DNA of 64,000 nucleotides from Forficula auricularia (GCA_024734495.1 JALMQS010000070.1:12347294-12411293); one strand, 5' to 3'; shown: positions 10,461 to 22,605, counted from the first letter of the stretch. Notes: generated by a model from the sequence alone, not told the origin. Program-made: numbers and translations.

Positions 10461-11116
10461 AAAAGAGCATTTTTTTCATTTAGCCTGTGAAAATATTTTT
10501 TCTATGTCTTGAATCCAATGTGAAAAACATAAATTTTTTGGTTTATAGACTTAATTGGATTATTCTCCGAACGGCTCATACATAGACGTTATATATTATA
10601 CCTATACTTAAGTTTATATAGGTTATTCCAAAGCAATATTTGAAAATATTAGTTCTAAAGAAAAATTCTAGCCTTGTAAGCGCTAAACGCCTGTATATAG
10701 GCAATTTATTCGTCACCTCTGCTTGAAAGCTGCGTAAGATTTAGGCTCTACCGTAAAGTAGGTAGATAAGTTTTATGGTTCATCAATACAAGTCAACAAA
10801 ACATGAATATCTGCCTGCCAGGATGGTCAAAGTATTAAATTCATTATTATTAATATTTATTTATTTATTTATTTTAAGGAAATTCAATATAAAAAATAAT
10901 TTGGCAATAGATTTTTCCTTATTATTTTTAATATAACATGTAAATACAAAAGATGCCCAGAATTAAAATTTCTATGAAATTTATTAGTACATTCCTGTAG
11001 TATAGAAAAATAGAAGGCTTAAAAACTCAAAAATTACATTCATTTCAAGATATCACACTTCCCCAAAATTAGCGGAGCTAATAATGCTTGAAATTTAATA
11101 TGAAGCTACTTTAAAG
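10461..11116. other. AT-rich stretch, no gene seen
   Basis: Long A/T runs and ATTT repeats only; no frame, RNA gene or element end that I can support. Confidence 0.45.
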
Positions 11117-11220
11117 CAGTGGTCGCCAAACTTCCTTGACCGTCGACCCCTTCAAGAGTTTCTTGAAATGATATCACACCCCTCTATTTTACTTTTTATG
11201 TAATTTTAATAGAACAAACA
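11117..11220 (+). mobile_element. hAT end relic
   Basis: CAGTGGTCGCCAAACTTCC followed by GTCGACCCC is a typical hAT terminal repeat. The matching right end is not visible nearby. Confidence 0.5.
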
Positions 11221-12271
11221 AAATCCTGAAATCAAATGTAACCATTCAGAAATGACTTGAGTTTACAATATTTTTGACATCTTCAGTGGTCATTTACCCC
11301 TAAAAAGACTGGATTCTGCGAGTAAGAATTTCACTTTCTGGGTGTGTGCTGATCACACTACAGTATGAGATATGTTATTTACATTCTGAAATAATCTTTC
11401 AAAATTTTTATTAGCTCTCGGTGTAAAAAAGTTATACTATCTGAATGAGACACATAAATATTATTTATATAAGTTAATAATAAAAACAATGAACTAATTC
11501 TAACCCTAGATTTCGAAAACTCAATTATTTTTCAGTTAAATCATTTAATTGTTATACAATAGACAATTATGTACATATTTCATTATTATAAAAAATATAA
11601 TTTTATCAATATATTATTTTCATTATCAATTATCATATTAACGATTGAAAAATATCAAAATGACATGAAAAATACTTGGGATTTAGAAAACTTATCGAGC
11701 CGAAACAGACGCACCAAACGATAGGGTGAGCCGAAACGGGAAAAAGAATTATTAAGGATAAGAGAAAGAACGTGAAAAAATAAGGGGGAGAATCGGATTA
11801 CCAGCTTAGAAGGATTGGTAATACATTATTGAAAATCTCATAAGTTAGATACTAGTAATACGACAAGACACTTCTCATTTCTTTCGCAAATCTTAAAAAA
11901 GATAATTTTGAATTGTAATAAAATAAATATAATATAAAAAAAAAATAAAGAAAAGCAAGTAGTTAGAGACCCAGTGGACTTGAAAACTCAATTTTTCTAT
12001 ACCGAAAATCTTATTAATTAAAATATTCTTTTAGACATAGTCAACGTCATCTGCCGGTCTTTGGAGTACTCAAGTGGATTAATTTTTTTTTAAATTGCTC
12101 AAAAACGGCTCAAACGATTTCGATCAAAAAAAGTGAAGATAACTATAAAAAACTGCTTATAATAAAAAAGGTAAAAATTAATTTTTGAGATATCTATTAG
12201 TAATCATATCCGAGGCAAGTAATTATAATATATTTGAGTGAACATTTTTTCTGCATGCTATAGTATAACAA
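11221..12271. other. AT-rich stretch, no gene seen
   Basis: No coherent feature. A weak, stemless copy of the CTGAAGATG motif lies at about 11280 on the minus strand. Confidence 0.4.
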
Positions 12272-12288
12272 ATACTGTATAATGTATA

Positions 12289-12564
12289 TATCAATACAGG
12301 ACAGCCTGTCAAAATCCTATAGAAAATTTAACGTTTTTTGGCATCATGAATTTCAGCGCCGCCATGCGTGCAAGGATGAAATCTTGGTGGCCAGGCTGGC
12401 CCAGCACCAATGCATGTGCTTCTTTCAAATCTCTATTTCAAATACACCACTTACATGTGATATTTTCTATTATGGGCTTTGGGCTATATGTATTTATGTA
12501 TTGCCCGCTAGAGTGCGCAGTTTTCATGATACCGAAGATTTTGACAGGCTGTCCTGTATTGATA
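12289..12564. mobile_element. TIR element with perfect 28-bp inverted ends
   Basis: The first 28 bases (TATCAATACAGGACAGCCTG, then TCAAAATC) are exactly complementary to the last 28 at 12537-12564. A further pair of short inverted blocks lies outside them (AATACTGTAT at about 12271, ATACAGTATT at about 12566). The interior is relatively GC-rich and open on the plus strand in two frames (98 and 78 codons), but neither frame resembles a known protein. No unequivocal target duplication. Confidence 0.75.
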
Positions 12565-12595
12565 AATACAGTATTTGAGTAGAATTAGGTCAAAT

Positions 12596-12990
12596 GTGTA
12601 GCTTGGCGGGAAAACCAAGGGCCGGAAATGCATTTTTTGGCATTCGGGTTCAATTCCTGAAGGGTTGAAACAACCCTTCTGACATAGACATAATAAACAT
12701 AATCTATATCATCTCGGATCTAGTAGTTGACCATTTCTCTTGATTTTCTATAGTTATATAAGTTTGAATTGCTGCGAGTAGCTGAGTTTAAATTTTAAAG
12801 AAAACAATAGATTGACAACTAAGTCTATATATATTCGAGTTGTTAGTCAAGAATTTTATTTTGTGTCAGAAGTGTAATTTCACCCTCTCAGAAATTGAAC
12901 CCGGCTGCCGAAATTCTATCCTGGCCTTCTTGAAGGGTGAAATCATACTTTTTTACATACAATAAAAATAATCTCTAACACTTAAGAATC
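12596..12990. repeat. Facing pair of tRNA-like SINE heads
   Basis: A plus-strand B-box-like GGGTTCAATTCC (about 12648) and a minus-strand GGGTTCAATTTC (about 12900) belong to two related pieces in opposite orientation, each followed by AATAATCTATA/AATAATCTCTA-type tails. A third relative is at 26945-27105. Confidence 0.45.
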
Positions 12991-13628
12991 AGTAGTAGAC
13001 ATTCTCTTGAGTTTCTTTAATAATTATAATATCTGAGAAAAAAAAATCGTTTTTACACCGTATATTTTAAGAACTTTTTTGCAAACCTTGTGGCTTTTGG
13101 GTTCACTTAATTAATTTTTTTTATTTATTTATTTAGTGAAATCGTTTTTGAGCAGATTTGAATGAATTTACTCAATTCTCTGTCTCCTAACTTATTAAAT
13201 AAAAAATTAACTTACAGCATATTTGAGACTTTAAAAGAACTCATGAGCTTGTAATTCAAACAAAATTTATTGAGAAGTTTTTCGTTATCAAGAAAAATAA
13301 GATACTTTTTGTAACAATTTGTTTTTCTTTGTTGTCTTAAATTTTTTTATTTTCTTAAGAGCTACTAAAAATTATATAAAAAATAATATAAAAATTTTTA
13401 AATAAATTAACTTTTTCTAAATTTTTCTTTACTTTATTAGTTAAATATGTTCTTCTTTAACAAAATATTATATATTTCATAAATTTTCTAAATATTTTAT
13501 AGGTATTATGTATTTCTTTACTTCTGTTAAGCCGGCACAAATAGAAAATTAATATAAAATAGATTTAAATAAAAGTTTCTAGATTGTTCTATAAAAGATT
13601 TGTATTTTTTTTATAAATATAGTATACG

Positions 13629-13720
13629 AGCTTTCCGTGCGTACCTTCGGCACGCCCTCGAAGCTCGGCCCTCGGGGCTGGTGCCCTGGCGGGCGGCGTC
13701 TCGGTCCAAAAATATTATCC
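13629..13720. other. Isolated GC-rich patch
   Basis: About 90 bp of GC-rich sequence (CTCGGGGCTGGTGCCCTGG and neighbours) stands in DNA that is otherwise about 75 percent AT. It is open on both strands for about 65 codons without recognisable similarity. It could be a transposon end of the C-rich Helitron type, or foreign sequence. Confidence 0.3.
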
Positions 13721-14287
13721 TCTTAAAAACCACACTCCAAATGTATGCCTGTAAACTCCCGAAAATACATAGTCTCTTAAAAATTCGCCCACTCCTTTCG
13801 TCCTGACACATCTACAGAAATGAAGCTCTAGATATGGAATCTGGAAGTATTTTCTTCTATAATCTACCTACATTGTGATACTTTTTGCGGAAATAGATTT
13901 ATTTAAATAAGTGGGATCGTGTGAGGAGGAGAATTATATTATATCATTTTTTTTTAAATTTGGGATCGATAATCGATATAAGGCTCAAATATTTAAAAGA
14001 GATCAGGTGTTGTTTGTGCCAGCAGGCTGCTCAAGAGTATTGTCATGAAAACTCGACCTGCGTCTCTTAAGTCGTTCAATTTTGTAAAAATCAAAAATAA
14101 TAATAACAAAGACAAATTTTTAAAAAAGTATAAAAAAGTGGCAAATTATTAAAAATAAAACAAATAATATATAAAATATAAATCAAATAAGATGTGATTA
14201 ATTTCTTCTTCTATTTCACAAAGAAAAGCGAATTAAATGTTAATTTTTGAGTAGGTGAGGGGAGGAGAGGAATAATTATCATATATT

Positions 14288-14440
14288 TAATGTTTCTTAA
14301 TTTAAAATCAATTGGAATTCTTTCATTTCAAAATTTCGAGTTCAAATTACAATTATATATTTCAAATTTGTCGTTATTATTTTAATGTTTCTTAATTTTA
14401 AAATCAATTGGTGTTTTTCATTTTCATTCGAGTTCAAATG
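14288..14440 (+). repeat. Short tandem duplication, about 95-bp unit
   Basis: The block TAATGTTTCTTAATTT, ATCAATTGG, TTCGAGTTCAAAT occurs at 14288-14347 and again at 14382-14440. Confidence 0.55.
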
Positions 14441-14614
14441 AATATAATATTATCTCGACACAAAGTCTAAATCAAAAATATATAGTTTTTAGTAATGAAG
14501 CTGTTGAAGCTTTTATTTTTGTGATTAATTTGATTAAAATTTGAATTTTTATATAAATCACACATGAGATTAATTATAATTATTTATTGAAACAAATAAA
14601 TACAAGCCTCAATA

Positions 14615-14652
14615 CAACGTTTCGATCGACTTATTCTGCGATCGTTCTCAAG
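14615..14652 (-). other. Hammerhead-like hairpin motif
   Basis: On the minus strand CTTGAGA, one A, then a 6-bp perfect stem CGATCG/CGATCG and GAAACGTTG. This is one of the best-preserved copies of the recurring motif. Confidence 0.45.
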
Positions 14653-15082
14653 TATGAGCACCCCACTTCGATTATAGATTATCTGGGCAATCCATTGCTT
14701 CATGTTTATCGACTCTAAACACAAATATACCGACTGCATTAATTGCTCCCTGTAGGCAACATTACGTTAGATGTTCTGCAAACTAATCTGGGTTGTCTCT
14801 CTCTTTAATTAAATAATCACTAATTTTTCAACATTTTTAAAATAGATTTGGCAATTAATATTGCTACAGTCCTTTATCCAATTACAAAAGCAAAAAATAA
14901 ATTTTTTTCTATTTATTTATTAAAAACGAATTCTTTTTTGCGAATTTGAAAAATTTAAATTAATAAGTTTCTTTATTGTAATTATTATTACCTTGTTTTT
15001 TATTTATTAATTTTTTATTCTATTCTATATTTTAATTTAAGATAAAATGAAAAAATAATATTAGTTAGAAAAATTAAGGATG

Positions 15083-15676
15083 TCTGCAATCCTCACCATC
15101 TACAAAGACCCAAATCCGCCCCTGTCTCGAATACGGCTCTCATCTGTGGAGGAAGACGCAAAATATTCTCTTGCTACCCTTGATGCAATTCAGAAACGAG
15201 CCGTCAGGCTAATTGACGATTCTACCCTCACCGGCTCCCTCGACTCGCTGGCTCATCGAGAGAATGTCTCCGCCCTTTCCCGCACTACAGAATACTATCC
15301 GGCCGTTAACCATTGAATAAAATCAATAATTCCCCCAAAAACGCGTGCTGCTTTGCACGCAGCACACGTTCGCCGACTCCCAACACTCTTTCGCAGTCAA
15401 ATTAAGAAAGTGCCGGACCACTTCCCATTCGCGAATTCATATATCCCCATGACTTCAGGAACTGGAACTCTCTCCCATCCTCTATCTTTCCCAGCACATC
15501 GCGATCTTCAAACCTTCAAAACCAGGGCATAGACACCTACGTCTACCCCTCTCACTTAAAAACAACTTTCCCTTCTCTTCGGTAATGCAAGGTGCTTTCG
15601 AGATCCATGAGACTTACTACATCTTTACTGGTGCACCTTCTTGCATTCGATTGCATTAAAAAAAAAAAAAAAAAAA
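15083..15676 (+). mobile_element. 5'-truncated LINE (CR1/Jockey-like), reverse-transcriptase C-terminus
   Basis: The frame contains YSLATLDAIQKRAVRLIDD and DSLAHRENVSALS, matching the conserved region downstream of the palm domain in the copies at 37418 and 46518. Further on, broken by frameshifts, it has the WNS-LPS equivalent. It ends with the 3' UTR (GGTAATGCAAGG, CTTGCATTCGATTGCATT) and a 19-A tail at about 15658-15676. Degenerate and inactive. Confidence 0.85.
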
Positions 15677-16539
15677 TACAGAAATTCTTCCTGTCTTTAA
15701 TAATTATTTACATATAATTTAAGTGTATATATTAATAATTTTAAGATGATTGTTATGTTGCAATAGCAATATCCCCAAATAGTCATCAAGTTTCAAATCT
15801 CTATGTCAATTATAACTATTACTTTAGCGATGTAAGTTCTCCTCTAAATAATATGAGGTTTTTGGCATTAAAATATATTTTTATTCCGGCCAAAAGTAAT
15901 GTAGTTCAGGTGAAACTCTGTAGACTTTGTCATATGATACTAGCTATTCATCAAATTATAACAGATTTTTATTTATTATAATTTTTGAGTTTACAATACA
16001 AATAAAATATTGCCATTTCTTGGTGGTATTAAGTTATAGACTCCAAAATTATAATAGCTAAAAATCTGTAAAAAATTCTGAAGAGGGATAGCTACTATTA
16101 TAAAGATGATTCTGATTTCAAATTTTTGAATCATTACTCTGGCAGAATAATTGATCTTTCAATGCCAAAAGCCCTCGATATGAAGCCGACTTGATTAATG
16201 TAAAGAACACAGTTATAATGAGTGAAGATAGAAGACTTTGAAACTTTCAGAGTTTTTTATTTGTTGAAGCATATGAGCCCTTGTCCATGTCCATTTGAAA
16301 ATACCAAAAAATAAGGACCACACTAATATAATTTTTTATTTGTTGAAGCTTTCCCTGTTATCTTAGAATGATTCACTTTCACCTAAGACGCCCGATAGAA
16401 AAAAGTGAATTATGTTGCGGCTATCGTAAAAGCACTTTTAGGGTTAGATTAAAAAATTCCAAATAAAGTGAAGATTTGGGATATCATTTATCACTGGTGG
16501 AAGGCACGCCTGATCTGAATATATGATAAAAGAGAGTGA
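15677..16539. other. AT-rich stretch, no gene seen
   Basis: No frame, RNA gene or terminal repeat that I can support. Confidence 0.4.
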
Positions 16540-17060
16540 AGATGGGGTGAAACAAAGTGCACCCGCTTTCAGAGCGGATCAAAGAAGATAGAGTTGAGTC
16601 ACCGCAGGTTCATGATGAAGAGTAGGATTGGGACCGACCTGGCTCAACAGTTCAGCATTCAGGCAGGCTGAAGGATCGTCGTGCTGAAGACCAGCTTCCA
16701 GGATGAGCACAACACATCGATGTGGGCGATGATTGCCACGAAGGATCTCCATACACCCGAGCGATTCTGGTAGTAACCCGAGTGATGGTAATGCCGTGAA
16801 GCGGCTTCCGCTGCCCATTGGGATTCAAGCGGAAGTTCTCTTGGTGGTGGACAAGAACGATGTCGTCCACCACCACTCGATCCTCCGCTTCCCAATGGAC
16901 CATGTCCACCACCTTCGTCGGCCTCCTCGCTATCCGAGGCCGGAAAGACACGTTCCGTTTGCACGCAGCACATGACCGCCTCAAAACTGCCGAACTTCGC
17001 CACGGTTTCAAAATTATTGTCACTTTGATGCACACTCAAGGATAAAGCTGATCGCTAAAG
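16540..17060 (-). other. GC-rich island; candidate coding exon, function unknown
   Basis: About 500 bp with clearly higher GC than its surroundings is open on the minus strand for 126-127 codons in two overlapping frames and for 80 codons on the plus strand. The most protein-like minus frame (16659-17058) has an acidic stretch (DSEEADEGGGHG), then GSGGSSGGG, then HYHHSGYYQNRS, the Ser/Gly/His-rich composition common in arthropod regulatory proteins. It opens directly after an acceptor-like CCTTTAG. No domain can be named, no ATG is present, and competing frames prevent a firm call. It could also be a decayed retrocopy. Confidence 0.35.
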
Positions 17061-17279
17061 GCCCTGGTGCCATGTCTCTCTCACATGGGCCAGATTAGAG
17101 AAGGGTGCGTGGGGTTTAGAAAGTGAACGACATTCGGTTTGGACAACCCCAACTTATCCATCATTCAAGCACCAGTAAGAAAATTATTTAGTTTTTAGTT
17201 TAAAACGTTTATTTTTTTAAATTTACCATATTATTATATCTAGAGGGATATAATTAGAAAAAAATTATTATTCACTGTT

Positions 17280-17660
17280 GAGGCAATCACTCGAGAGGAA
17301 CAACAAGAAGAAAATCACAAGTAAATCGCGAAGAAGTTAAAAGTATTTTGCTTGAATGAGGTAGAGAGACAAAGAAAATTTTGAAATAAATTAAAGCGAT
17401 AGTGCCGGTTGAAAAGAAAAGTGAAACAACAAAAAAAAAGGGTTGGAATGAAGAGAAGAAAGAGATAAGGGAGTGTGAGAGGGTGAGTTGAGAGAGTTTT
17501 CGGTCCAGGGGTGGTTTGGTCGGCGTCGCGATGCCAACTGAGCCGCAGCAACAGCAGCAGCATCCCTTAGCCCCGCGCCCCGTCCTGGCCCCACCTCTAC
17601 ACCCCGCAAAGCCCGGGCCCAGCAGCTCCGCCCCCGATCCAATTCCATAACCCTCCAGAT
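17280..17660 (+). other. Insect-like 5' leader with short Gln/Pro-rich ORF
   Basis: A purine-rich leader (GAACAACAAGAAG, GTGAAACAACAAAA) resembling arthropod 5' untranslated regions runs into a GC-rich block. An ATG at 17531 opens a 39-codon frame (PTEPQQQQQHPLAP, then Pro/Ser-rich) that ends at TAA 17648-17650. It might be the first exon of a gene whose other exons lie elsewhere, or an upstream ORF. The opposite-strand frame with a run of six cysteines is the reverse of the CAG repeat and is not credible. Confidence 0.35.
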
Positions 17661-17919
17661 ACCTGCAAAAATACTCATAAATGCCCACCAAGAGGAGCAA
17701 ACAAACAATCTGATTTATCTTCTTTCTTTTGCCAACACTAAAAGCATTACTCAATTAGAGGTCACGGATAAAACAAGTTCATATGTATTTGATTTATGGG
17801 TATCAATGCGAAATATCAGCCGATCACATAATAACAGTTAATGAAGAGGACAATATTTGAACATTCTGCAATTTATCTGAGCAGCTTAGTTTGTTGATTC
17901 TTATTTTATGGACCTCAAA

Positions 17920-18312
17920 CTCACGTTGCTTATTTGAAATCTCGGTTAAGGATAACGAAACTGTTATGTTTGTTTTTGAAATTAATATTAAACTTAGTAT
18001 TTTGATAATCTAGATGAGTGATATTAAAGCAGGGGTTTAAACTTTTCAACTCACAGTGCCTTTTTAACCGACTTCCAAAAAAAGGAGGAGGTTCTCAATT
18101 CGACTGAATTTTTTTTTGTGTGTATATGTTACCCTATATCTTCACCAATTGTGAACCGATTTTACTCACGTTTCGTATTTGAAATCTCGGTTAAGAATAT
18201 AGAAACTGTTATGTTTGTTTTTGAAATTAATAACTAAACTTGAAATTATTTTGGTAATCTAGATTAGTGATATTATTAAACCAGGGGTTCCCAAACTTTT
18301 CCGACTCTGAGT
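17920..18312 (+). repeat. Segmental duplication (about 135 bp) flanking a dispersed-repeat copy
   Basis: The blocks TTGAAATCTCGGTTAAG, GAAACTGTTATGTTTG and CAGGGGTT, followed by AAACTTTTC, occur at about 17923-18055 and again at about 18163-18312. Both copies end at a hAT-type end (CAGGGGTTCCCAAACTTTT in the second). The ACCGACTTC repeat occupies the space between them. Confidence 0.6.
18066..18162 (+). repeat. ACCGACTTC dispersed repeat, 5' fragment
   Basis: Starts TTAACCGACTTCCAAAAA, followed by GGAGGAGGTTCTCAATTCG and AATTGTGAACCGATTTTAC, the family's 5' end, and stops after about 100 bp. Confidence 0.75.
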
Positions 18313-18689
18313 GGCTTTCCAATTAATTTTTCCATGGCGCCCTATTATATAATATTTATTTTATAATACTTTGGAAGGGCCTCTTCACAACAGATAAGAA
18401 GTTTATAAATTAGGTTTATACGATTGGTGGTAATATTTACATTTTCTGTATTTACAGTAGTCCAATTGTTAAAATTTTGAAAATATCTATGTCAAATAAA
18501 TAAAAACAAAAATAGAAAATATGAATAGAAAAAACAAATAAATAAATAAATATAAAAAAAAGATAGGGCAAAATTACAAAAACATAATAAAAACAAAAAA
18601 CAGATAAAAATAAAAAATAGTTAACTAGGGATTGTGGTGTTGGTGCAAGGTGAAACATCTTTAATAAAGATAAAAGTAAATAAAATACT

Positions 18690-18842
18690 ATATGAAATAT
18701 TCATTTACTATGAGTTAGGATTTCTAAGTCACTTGTTTCACATTAGCTTACATTTTACATTGAAAAAATTATCTTTTTTAAATTTTAATATGAAACAAGT
18801 GACCTAGAAATCATAACTCATGATAAATGAATATTTCATATA
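18690..18842. mobile_element. Hairpin MITE, 153 bp
   Basis: The arms 18690-18745 and 18787-18842 are inverted copies beginning ATATGAAATATTCATTTA. A solo, partly rearranged relative is at about 40460-40560 (AATGTGAAACAAGTGACC). Confidence 0.65.
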
Positions 18843-18895
18843 TTCTATTTTGATTATTTATGTCTATCGATTAAAGTAATAAAGTTGTTGTAGGA

Positions 18896-19062
18896 AATAA
18901 GGACAATAGCTTATGCAAATATTTTTTATTTTATGACAACGTTTCGTTAGCTTTTGTGTTTGTTGAGCCCTAGAAGTCAAAAAAAGTTGGCGAAACATTA
19001 TTTTTAAAATAAAAAATTTTGCATAAGCTATTGATCTATATAAACAACTTATTATTTCAAAT
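18896..19062. mobile_element. Hairpin MITE, about 165 bp
   Basis: The inverted arms contain CAATAGCTTATGCAAAT on the left and TTTTGCATAAGCTATTG on the right. The inner part of each arm carries the CGAAACGTTG/CGAAACATT element of the recurring hairpin motif. Confidence 0.6.
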
Positions 19063-19837
19063 AATATTTGCATTACTTTATGTAAAATAAAAAAAATAAT
19101 AAAAATAAAAGATATCTATTTAAAATTTATGATCTGAGTCATTTAGGACTTCAGATCTAATCTAGGTCACTTCATTTTATTATTATTATTTTTTATATAC
19201 AATTAACATGGATTACAACTATACTCTACTTGTTCTTATATTAAAACTTCATAATAAGTAAAAAGTAAATATATCAAAATAATTTAACATTATTTGGTCT
19301 CTCTAAATAGATGTATTAGAATCGATAAAAATGAATTGAATATTAATAGTTGTTTCTGTAAATAAATTGAACAACAGGGATGAATATTCCTTTGTATACA
19401 TTCAGATTATTTTTAAGTGCTCAAAATTAAATTTTTTAGCTTATATCAAAACAATACCGTACTTGTTTCTCCCTAAATATTTTCTTGTATTAGAATATTC
19501 AACATATATTTGAAATTAATAATTTATTGTTTCAAAATCAAAATTCATACCACACTTGTATACATCTAAGTACACGGTGTCAAATTTTTCCTTCATGTCA
19601 AACAAACGTAAATATTTGGTCTCTACATCTTTCTTGTATTTAAAATATTATCATGAAATTATTAATTTATTTTCTATGAAAATCTAAAAAAAATTGAATA
19701 CAGGGATCCTTTCTTCTCCATTTTAGATTTTTCAAGGTTGGATTAAATTTTTATGGTTTATGTACCTATAACTAAATGTTAAAGTTCAACTTATAAAAAT
19801 ATTTTGCTTTACTTTGTTTTTTGTCTACTGTTAATGT
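19063..19837. other. AT-rich stretch, no gene seen
   Basis: Nothing beyond A/T-rich low-complexity DNA. Confidence 0.4.
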
Positions 19838-20086
19838 ATGATATTCATGAGATTGCATTTTTTATATATGAAAGGCCGCGGCGCGTTGGAAACCTATGTC
19901 TTAAGGGAGGTTTTTCAGGAGGACAATCCACCAAAAGTTTTTGACACTCTGTCGCTTAACTATGGCTATGAGAACGAGACTAAAATTTTAAGTTATTATT
20001 TTTTTAACGTGACTGTTCGCTCACACAAATCTCTATGGATACACATACTAGCCGGATCGTTTCAAAATATTCTTTTCCCTCACTAA
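19838..20086 (+). other. Open frame of 82 codons, unrecognised
   Basis: After a short non-specific start the frame reads GRGALETYVLREVFQEDNPP, then FDTLSLNYGYENETK, in a patch of higher GC than its neighbours. The composition is protein-like, with an N-glycosylation-type NET site, but I recognise no family. It ends at TAA 20084-20086. It may be a gene fragment or chance. Confidence 0.2.
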
Positions 20087-20711
20087 AATAATCTAACTTA
20101 AATATGTTTTTTTTTGTTTTTTATCAAAACTAAAAATTAAGCTAATTTCAATTTTTTTTTTAAGTTAATCCGAATATATTATTCTAACAAATATTAATAG
20201 TTTTTCATCATGATGGTGAAAGTCCTTCAATGAAAAAAAATAAAAATAGTATCATATCCCCACCCTTTCCCTATCTACCCTATGTTAAAAATGTCATTTT
20301 TAATTGCAATTATTTCATGTTTGGTGTGGTAAATCGTCTTCAAATTTTAACAATATGTGTATTATGCTTTTAATGACATACCTTCTAAGTTTCAAAGACT
20401 TCTTGAATTTTTTCATTTGTGAAAGAACGACCTTAAAGGAAACTTATTGCACTCTCAGTGAACTCATGTTTTCATTAAATAGAAAAAATATTCTTGACCC
20501 CTGTGGACCGGGGGTAGAATAGGTCCATAGTATCACTTCATCCCAATAAGCAGATAAAGGGTTAAGATGATCTAACCTTTTCAGCAATCTTTTTTTCCCA
20601 GTCATGACTTCTTCTTCTTCCCTTCTGAAAAGCAGAAATATAATAAGACACTTAGATAAACAAAAATAATAAATTAAGATTCTAAAAGAAAAAAACTTTC
20701 ATTTCTTCTTT
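20087..20711. other. AT-rich stretch, no gene seen
   Basis: A 72-codon frame at 20304 has no recognisable similarity; no other features. Confidence 0.4.
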
Positions 20712-20828
20712 GAGAAGCTTCTCTTATAAGAAACTTGGATTATATGTTTTATGGGCTGCTTCGCAGCCCCCTTTTCAAAGCATATTCACGTCCCGCTCGA
20801 TCAGCGGGATGCAAAACCGGCCGGTTTT
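20712..20828. other. Cluster of four short perfect palindromes
   Basis: In 117 bp: GAGAAGCTTCTC (20712-20723); GGGCTGC-TTC-GCAGCCC (20753-20769); TCCCGCT-CGATC-AGCGGGA (20791-20809); and AAAACCGGCCGGTTTT (20813-20828). All stems are perfect. The patch is GC-rich in an AT-rich setting. The second resembles Helitron 3' hairpins, but CTAG does not follow. Confidence 0.6.
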
Positions 20829-21432
20829 CTATTGGGAGAGCCTCTCCTTAGACATATTTCTATTTCATAATCATAATAGGGAGTTGCTTCTATGTATGTT
20901 AAAGTCATTGAATAGTGTAGATTCCCGGGGTTCGAGTTTATTCCTTCAACCAAATTTTTAGAGAGTTTCAATGAGAATTCAAATTTTAGGAGGATAAAAT
21001 AAAATTTTTGTCATATTTTTAAATAAAACCAAATTCTGTATATAAAGTCTTCTTTGTTGAAATTAATTCAAAACTGGTGTTGTTTAGATGTACTATTATA
21101 ATTTTATGATAATGTAATGAAATCACATGATTGGAGACTTATATATGATACAATTAAATAATTGAAATTAATTAAAAACTTAAATATTATTAATTAATAA
21201 TAAAAATTAATTTTTATTATTTAACACCCAACGTAAGGGGTCATATAAATATCCTATTTTTTGACAGGCGTCTCTGAAGGCTCAACAAGCTCAGTGGGCT
21301 AAGTGACCATTTCTAGACTGATAAATACAGATTAATTTATTATTTATATATTTATGGTTTTCGATCTGATACTACTGCGATATTTTTAAAAACAATTTTT
21401 TTTAATATTTTATTTTAAAACGATATCATTTT

Positions 21433-22605
21433 TTACTTTACCATACAGGTATGGTCAAGTATTTAATCGTGAATGAAAAAGTGTTTTGCTTCTTTTTTTC
21501 GAAATATCTCAAAAACAGCTGAAAATATTTTGGTTAAAAAAATTGAGCAAAACCAAGGAAGTTTGCTCTACAAAAAAGCCCTAATAAGTAGACATCGAAA
21601 AAATATTATTTTCCGAGATAATAGTGTTGTCAAAATGTATTTAGTGAGTCTGTTGAATTGCAAATTTTGTGGATGAGCTAGCTCAAAAACTAGTATGAAT
21701 ATCAAAAACCACGAAAATTCCACTCGTAGTTTGGTTCATTGAGATTAAAGAGCTGATTAGATTTTGGTGCATATTTAACCAAAATTAAGGGGGGGTTGAG
21801 GAGGGGTTAAAATTAAAAAAACTAGGCTATTTGAGCAAACTCAACCAAATTTTGTAACATAATCAATTGGGATCCATAAGTCTAAAAATGCAAAAACTAA
21901 CGGCCAAAAAGGGGGTGGGGGTGTAGGGTCAAAAAATGAAAATTTAGACTATTTACCAAACTCAACCAAATTTTGTGCCCTTAATCAGTGCATCAAAATT
22001 TATTGTATATAAGAAATAAGTGTTAAATACAAAAAATAAGATTTATATGCTTGAAAGTAAAATTTGGGAGAATTTGTTTAGTAGAAATATTCAACCAGAG
22101 GAGCAAATAAATAATCATTTTTTGACCTTACCTCCCCCGCCTAATTTGAGGTTAGTTTTTTTGCATTTTTAGACTTCTGGGGTCCCAATATTTATGTATA
22201 CAAATTTGGTTGAGTTTGCTCAAATGGCCTAGATTTTTTATTTAAACCCCCTCCACCCCTCTAAATTTTGAGTCGATATGCATCAAAATCTAATCAGCTC
22301 TTAATCCAATGAACCAAAACTACGTGAAATTTGGTTAGTTTTTGAGCTAGATCGTCTACAAAATTTGGTAACGCACAGACTAATGGACAGAATAACAAGA
22401 CTAACAGACATTTTGACAAAACAATTGTTATCTCAAAAAATATAATTTTTTCGATGTTCACTTATTAGGGCTTTTTGTCGAGCAAAATACCATGGTTTTC
22501 GCTCAATTTTTTTTAAATCGAAATGGTTTCAACCATTTTTAATATTTCAGAAAAAAGGAAAAAAACACTTTTTTCATGCACGATTACAATACTTGACCAA
22601 GCCTT
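21433..22605. mobile_element. Foldback element, about 1.17 kb with arms of about 570 bp
   Basis: The left half (TATGGTCAAGTATTTAATCG, AGCCCTAATAAGT, ACTCAACCAAATTTTG blocks) returns as reverse complement in the right half (CAAATTTGGTTGAGTTTG, ACTTATTAGGGCTTTTTG, ATTACAATACTTGACC). The centre is near 22020. Partial copies of one arm occur at 31545-31699 continuing at 33364, and at about 54255-54410. No transposase. Confidence 0.7.

Noticed and set aside
12282..12582. Two overlapping frames of 98 and 78 codons as a gene
   Set aside because: They lie wholly inside a TIR element, start or end in the inverted repeat, and match no family.
17287..17754. 155-codon minus-strand frame with a run of six cysteines
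   Set aside because: The Cys run is the complement of a CAG/GCA repeat on the plus strand; most of the rest is the reverse of a purine-rich leader, giving Phe/Leu/Ser-rich noise.
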